Below, in pieces: positions 4,778 through 6,652 of a stretch of 6,652 bases of DNA. Position numbers and translations under genes: made by a program. This stretch comes from Candidatus Intestinimonas stercorigallinarum (GTDB lineage Bacteria; Bacillota; Clostridia; Oscillospirales; Oscillospiraceae). Location of the stretch: the NCBI GenBank assembly GCA_019115345.1, contig DXDV01000181.1, positions 1-6,652 of the forward strand. The letters run 5' to 3'. The first letter of the stretch is position 1. The number at the start of each line of letters is the position of its first letter. The notes under the pieces are model-generated. The model did no database searches and was not told where the DNA came from. It saw nothing but the letters and a program-made list of their open reading frames with translations.

Positions 4778-6652
4778 GTGGCAAAAACAAATTTAGTGAT
4801 CGTAGAGTCTCCGGCCAAGGCCAAGACCATCGGCAAATATCTGGGTCCCGGCTATGAGGTCAAGGCCTCCATGGGCCATGTGCGGGACCTGCCCAAGAGC
4901 AAGCTGGGGGTGGACGTGGCCCACGGCTTTGAGCCGGACTACCAGCCCATCAAGGGGAAGGAGGACGTGATCTCCGACCTCAAAAAGGCGGCCAAGGGCA
5001 GCGACAAGGTCTTTCTGGCCACCGACCCCGACCGGGAGGGAGAGGCCATCTCCTGGCACCTCAAGGAGCTTTTGAACATCCCAGACGACAAGACCTACCG
5101 GGTGACCTTCAACGAGATCACCAAGAAGGTGGTCAACGAGTCCATCGCCGCCCCCCGGGCCATCGACCGGGACCTGGTGGACGCCCAGCAGGCCCGGCGC
5201 ATCCTGGACCGGATCGTGGGCTACGAGCTCTCCCCTCTGCTGTGGAAGAAGATCCGCCGGGGCCTCTCCGCCGGGCGGGTCCAGTCGGTGGCCACCCGGC
5301 TGGTCTGCGAGCGGGAGGAGGAGATCCGGGCCTTCCAGCCCCAGGAGTACTGGTCCCTGGACGTGGACCTCTCCCGTGTCGCCCCCAACCGGGGGGCTTT
5401 CACCGCCGCCTTCTACGGCCGGGAGAAAAAGCAGGAGCTCCACAGCGAGGAGGAGGTCCAGGCCGTGGTGGAAGCCGTAAAGGCATCTCCCTTCACGGTC
5501 ACTGGGGTAAAGCGGCAGGACAAGACCCGCTCTCCCGCGCCCCCCTTCATCACCTCCACCCTCCAGCAGGAGGCCAGCCGCAAGCTGAACATGACCCCCC
5601 GCCGGACCATGGCGGTGGCCCAGCAGCTCTATGAGGGCGTGGATATCCAGGGAGAGGGCACCGTGGGTCTCATCACCTACATGCGTACCGACTCTCTGCG
5701 TCTCTCCGAAGAGGCCCTCTCGGCGGCCAAGGAGATGATCCTCAGCCGCTACGGCAAGGACTACTATCCGGAGAAGACCCGGCATTTCAAGGCCAAATCC
5801 GGGGCCCAGGACGCCCACGAGGCCATCCGGCCCTCCGACGTGCGCCTCACCCCCGAGGACATCAAGAAGGACCTGACCAGCGAGCAGTACCGGCTCTACA
5901 AGCTCATCTGGAGCCGGTTTTTGGCCTGCCAGATGTCCAACGCCGTCTACGACAGCGTCTCCATCGAGGTGGCGTCGGCGGGCTACCGATTCCGGGCCAA
6001 CCACTCCTCCCTCAAGTTCTCCGGCTTTACCGCCGTCTACGTGGAGGGCAGGGACGAGGAGGAGGAGGTCAAGCAGTCCCCCTTGCCTGACCTGAAGGAA
6101 GGGGAGGGCCTGGACCTCACCGGCGTCAAGCCGGAGCAGCACTTCACCCAGCCCCCCGGCCGGTATACCGAGGCCACCCTCATCAAGGCCCTGGAGGAGA
6201 AGGGCATCGGACGCCCCTCCACCTACGCCCCCACCATCTCCACCATCCTGGACCGGGAGTATGTGGTGAAGGAGGGCAAGAACCTGCGCCCCACCCCCCT
6301 GGGAGAGGTGGTCACGGGTCTGATGAAGGACAAGTTCCCCGACATCGTGGACACCACCTTCACCGCCAAGATGGAGGAGCGGCTGGACGAGGTGGAGGAG
6401 GGCAAGGAGAACTGGAAGAACCTGCTGGACAGCTTTTACGGCGGCTTCTCCCAGGAGCTCCGACAGGCGGAGCAGGACCTGGACGGGGAGCGGATCAAGA
6501 TCCCCGACGAGGTCAGCGAGGAGATCTGCCCGGTGTGCGGCCGGCAGCTTGTGGTGAAGTCGGGGCGGTTCGGCCGGTTCCTGGCCTGTCCCGGCTGGCC
6601 AGAGTGCAACTTCACCATGCCGCTGGTGGTGGAGATGCCTGGTAAGTGCCCC
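4778..6652 (+). CDS. topA: DNA topoisomerase I (type IA), N-terminal 625 residues, cut by the window edge
   Basis: Relaxes negative supercoils by cutting one strand, passing the other through and resealing it. The TOPRIM domain (about 5-115) shows the catalytic Glu10 with Lys14 in VESPAKAKT, and the metal-binding acidic triad Asp83, Asp85, Glu87 in ATDPDREGEAISWHL. The segment LSAGRVQSVA (163-172) is a conserved DNA-binding part. The active-site Tyr301 lies in LITYMRTDS and forms the 5'-phosphotyrosine link. A Cys4 zinc finger follows (C584-x2-C587, C604-x5-C610), and the window ends in the first Cys (C624) of a probable second finger. Family members are usually near 700 residues, so perhaps 70 or more residues are missing to the right. 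The frame stays open throughout. It is probably co-transcribed with dprA and also driven by the promoter at 4487-4515. Confidence 0.96.
   Translation, partial: MAKTNLVIVESPAKAKTIGKYLGPGYEVKASMGHVRDLPKSKLGVDVAHGFEPDYQPIKGKEDVISDLKKAAKGSDKVFLATDPDREGEAISWHLKELLNIPDDKTYRVTFNEITKKVVNESIAAPRAIDRDLVDAQQARRILDRIVGYELSPLLWKKIRRGLSAGRVQSVATRLVCEREEEIRAFQPQEYWSLDVDLSRVAPNRGAFTAAFYGREKKQELHSEEEVQAVVEAVKASPFTVTGVKRQDKTRSPAPPFITSTLQQEASRKLNMTPRRTMAVAQQLYEGVDIQGEGTVGLITYMRTDSLRLSEEALSAAKEMILSRYGKDYYPEKTRHFKAKSGAQDAHEAIRPSDVRLTPEDIKKDLTSEQYRLYKLIWSRFLACQMSNAVYDSVSIEVASAGYRFRANHSSLKFSGFTAVYVEGRDEEEEVKQSPLPDLKEGEGLDLTGVKPEQHFTQPPGRYTEATLIKALEEKGIGRPSTYAPTISTILDREYVVKEGKNLRPTPLGEVVTGLMKDKFPDIVDTTFTAKMEERLDEVEEGKENWKNLLDSFYGGFSQELRQAEQDLDGERIKIPDEVSEEICPVCGRQLVVKSGRFGRFLACPGWPECNFTMPLVVEMPGKCP

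Noticed and set aside
3409..4836. Long antisense open frame (475 codons) opposite dprA
   Set aside because: Shadow of dprA codon bias; no recognisable domain, and the sense strand encodes a complete DprA.
4793..6142. Long antisense open frame (449 codons) opposite topA
   Set aside because: Shadow of topA; low-complexity His/Gly/Leu-rich sequence and no domain.

Overview
The window looks like a piece of chromosome from a GC-rich, Gram-positive anaerobe of the Clostridia, probably a gut Oscillospiraceae/Flavonifractor-type bacterium. The basis is strong GGAGG-type ribosome binding sites, GTG start codons on four of the five chromosomal genes, GC-rich codon use, a KtrB/KtrA-type potassium system, and the dprA-topA order common in Firmicutes. 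The taxonomic placement is inference, since no search was possible.

Layout. Bases 3-233 are the C-terminal end of a Tn916/Tn1549-type tyrosine integrase. They are visibly more AT-rich than the rest and probably mark the right-hand edge of an integrative element lying to the left of the window. Bases 234-572 hold no convincing gene. They begin with two TTTACACC repeats, become GC-rich near base 300, and then contain several strong inverted repeats ahead of the potassium transporter gene, so this part may be a structured mRNA leader. From 573 to the right edge, five genes run on the + strand with gaps of only 28-52 bases: ktrB (TrkH family, potassium channel subunit), ktrA (TrkA family, RCK regulatory subunit), a SpoU/TrmH-family rRNA 2'-O-methyltransferase, dprA (DNA-processing protein) and topA (DNA topoisomerase I, cut by the right edge after 625 residues).

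How they work together. KtrB and KtrA form one potassium uptake system. The methyltransferase, DprA and topoisomerase I are housekeeping functions (rRNA modification, handling of single-stranded DNA in transformation and recombination, relaxation of negative supercoils). The tight spacing suggests co-transcription, but topA probably also has its own promoter: a near-consensus TTGACA-N17-TATATT lies inside the dprA coding region. Three of the four gene junctions carry GC-rich stem-loops of 8-10 bp without a U-tract, so they look like processing, stability or attenuation elements rather than ordinary terminators.

I do not see an obviously new multi-gene system. The observations most worth following up are the structured region before ktrB, the intragenic promoter for topA, the junction hairpins, and the integrative-element boundary.
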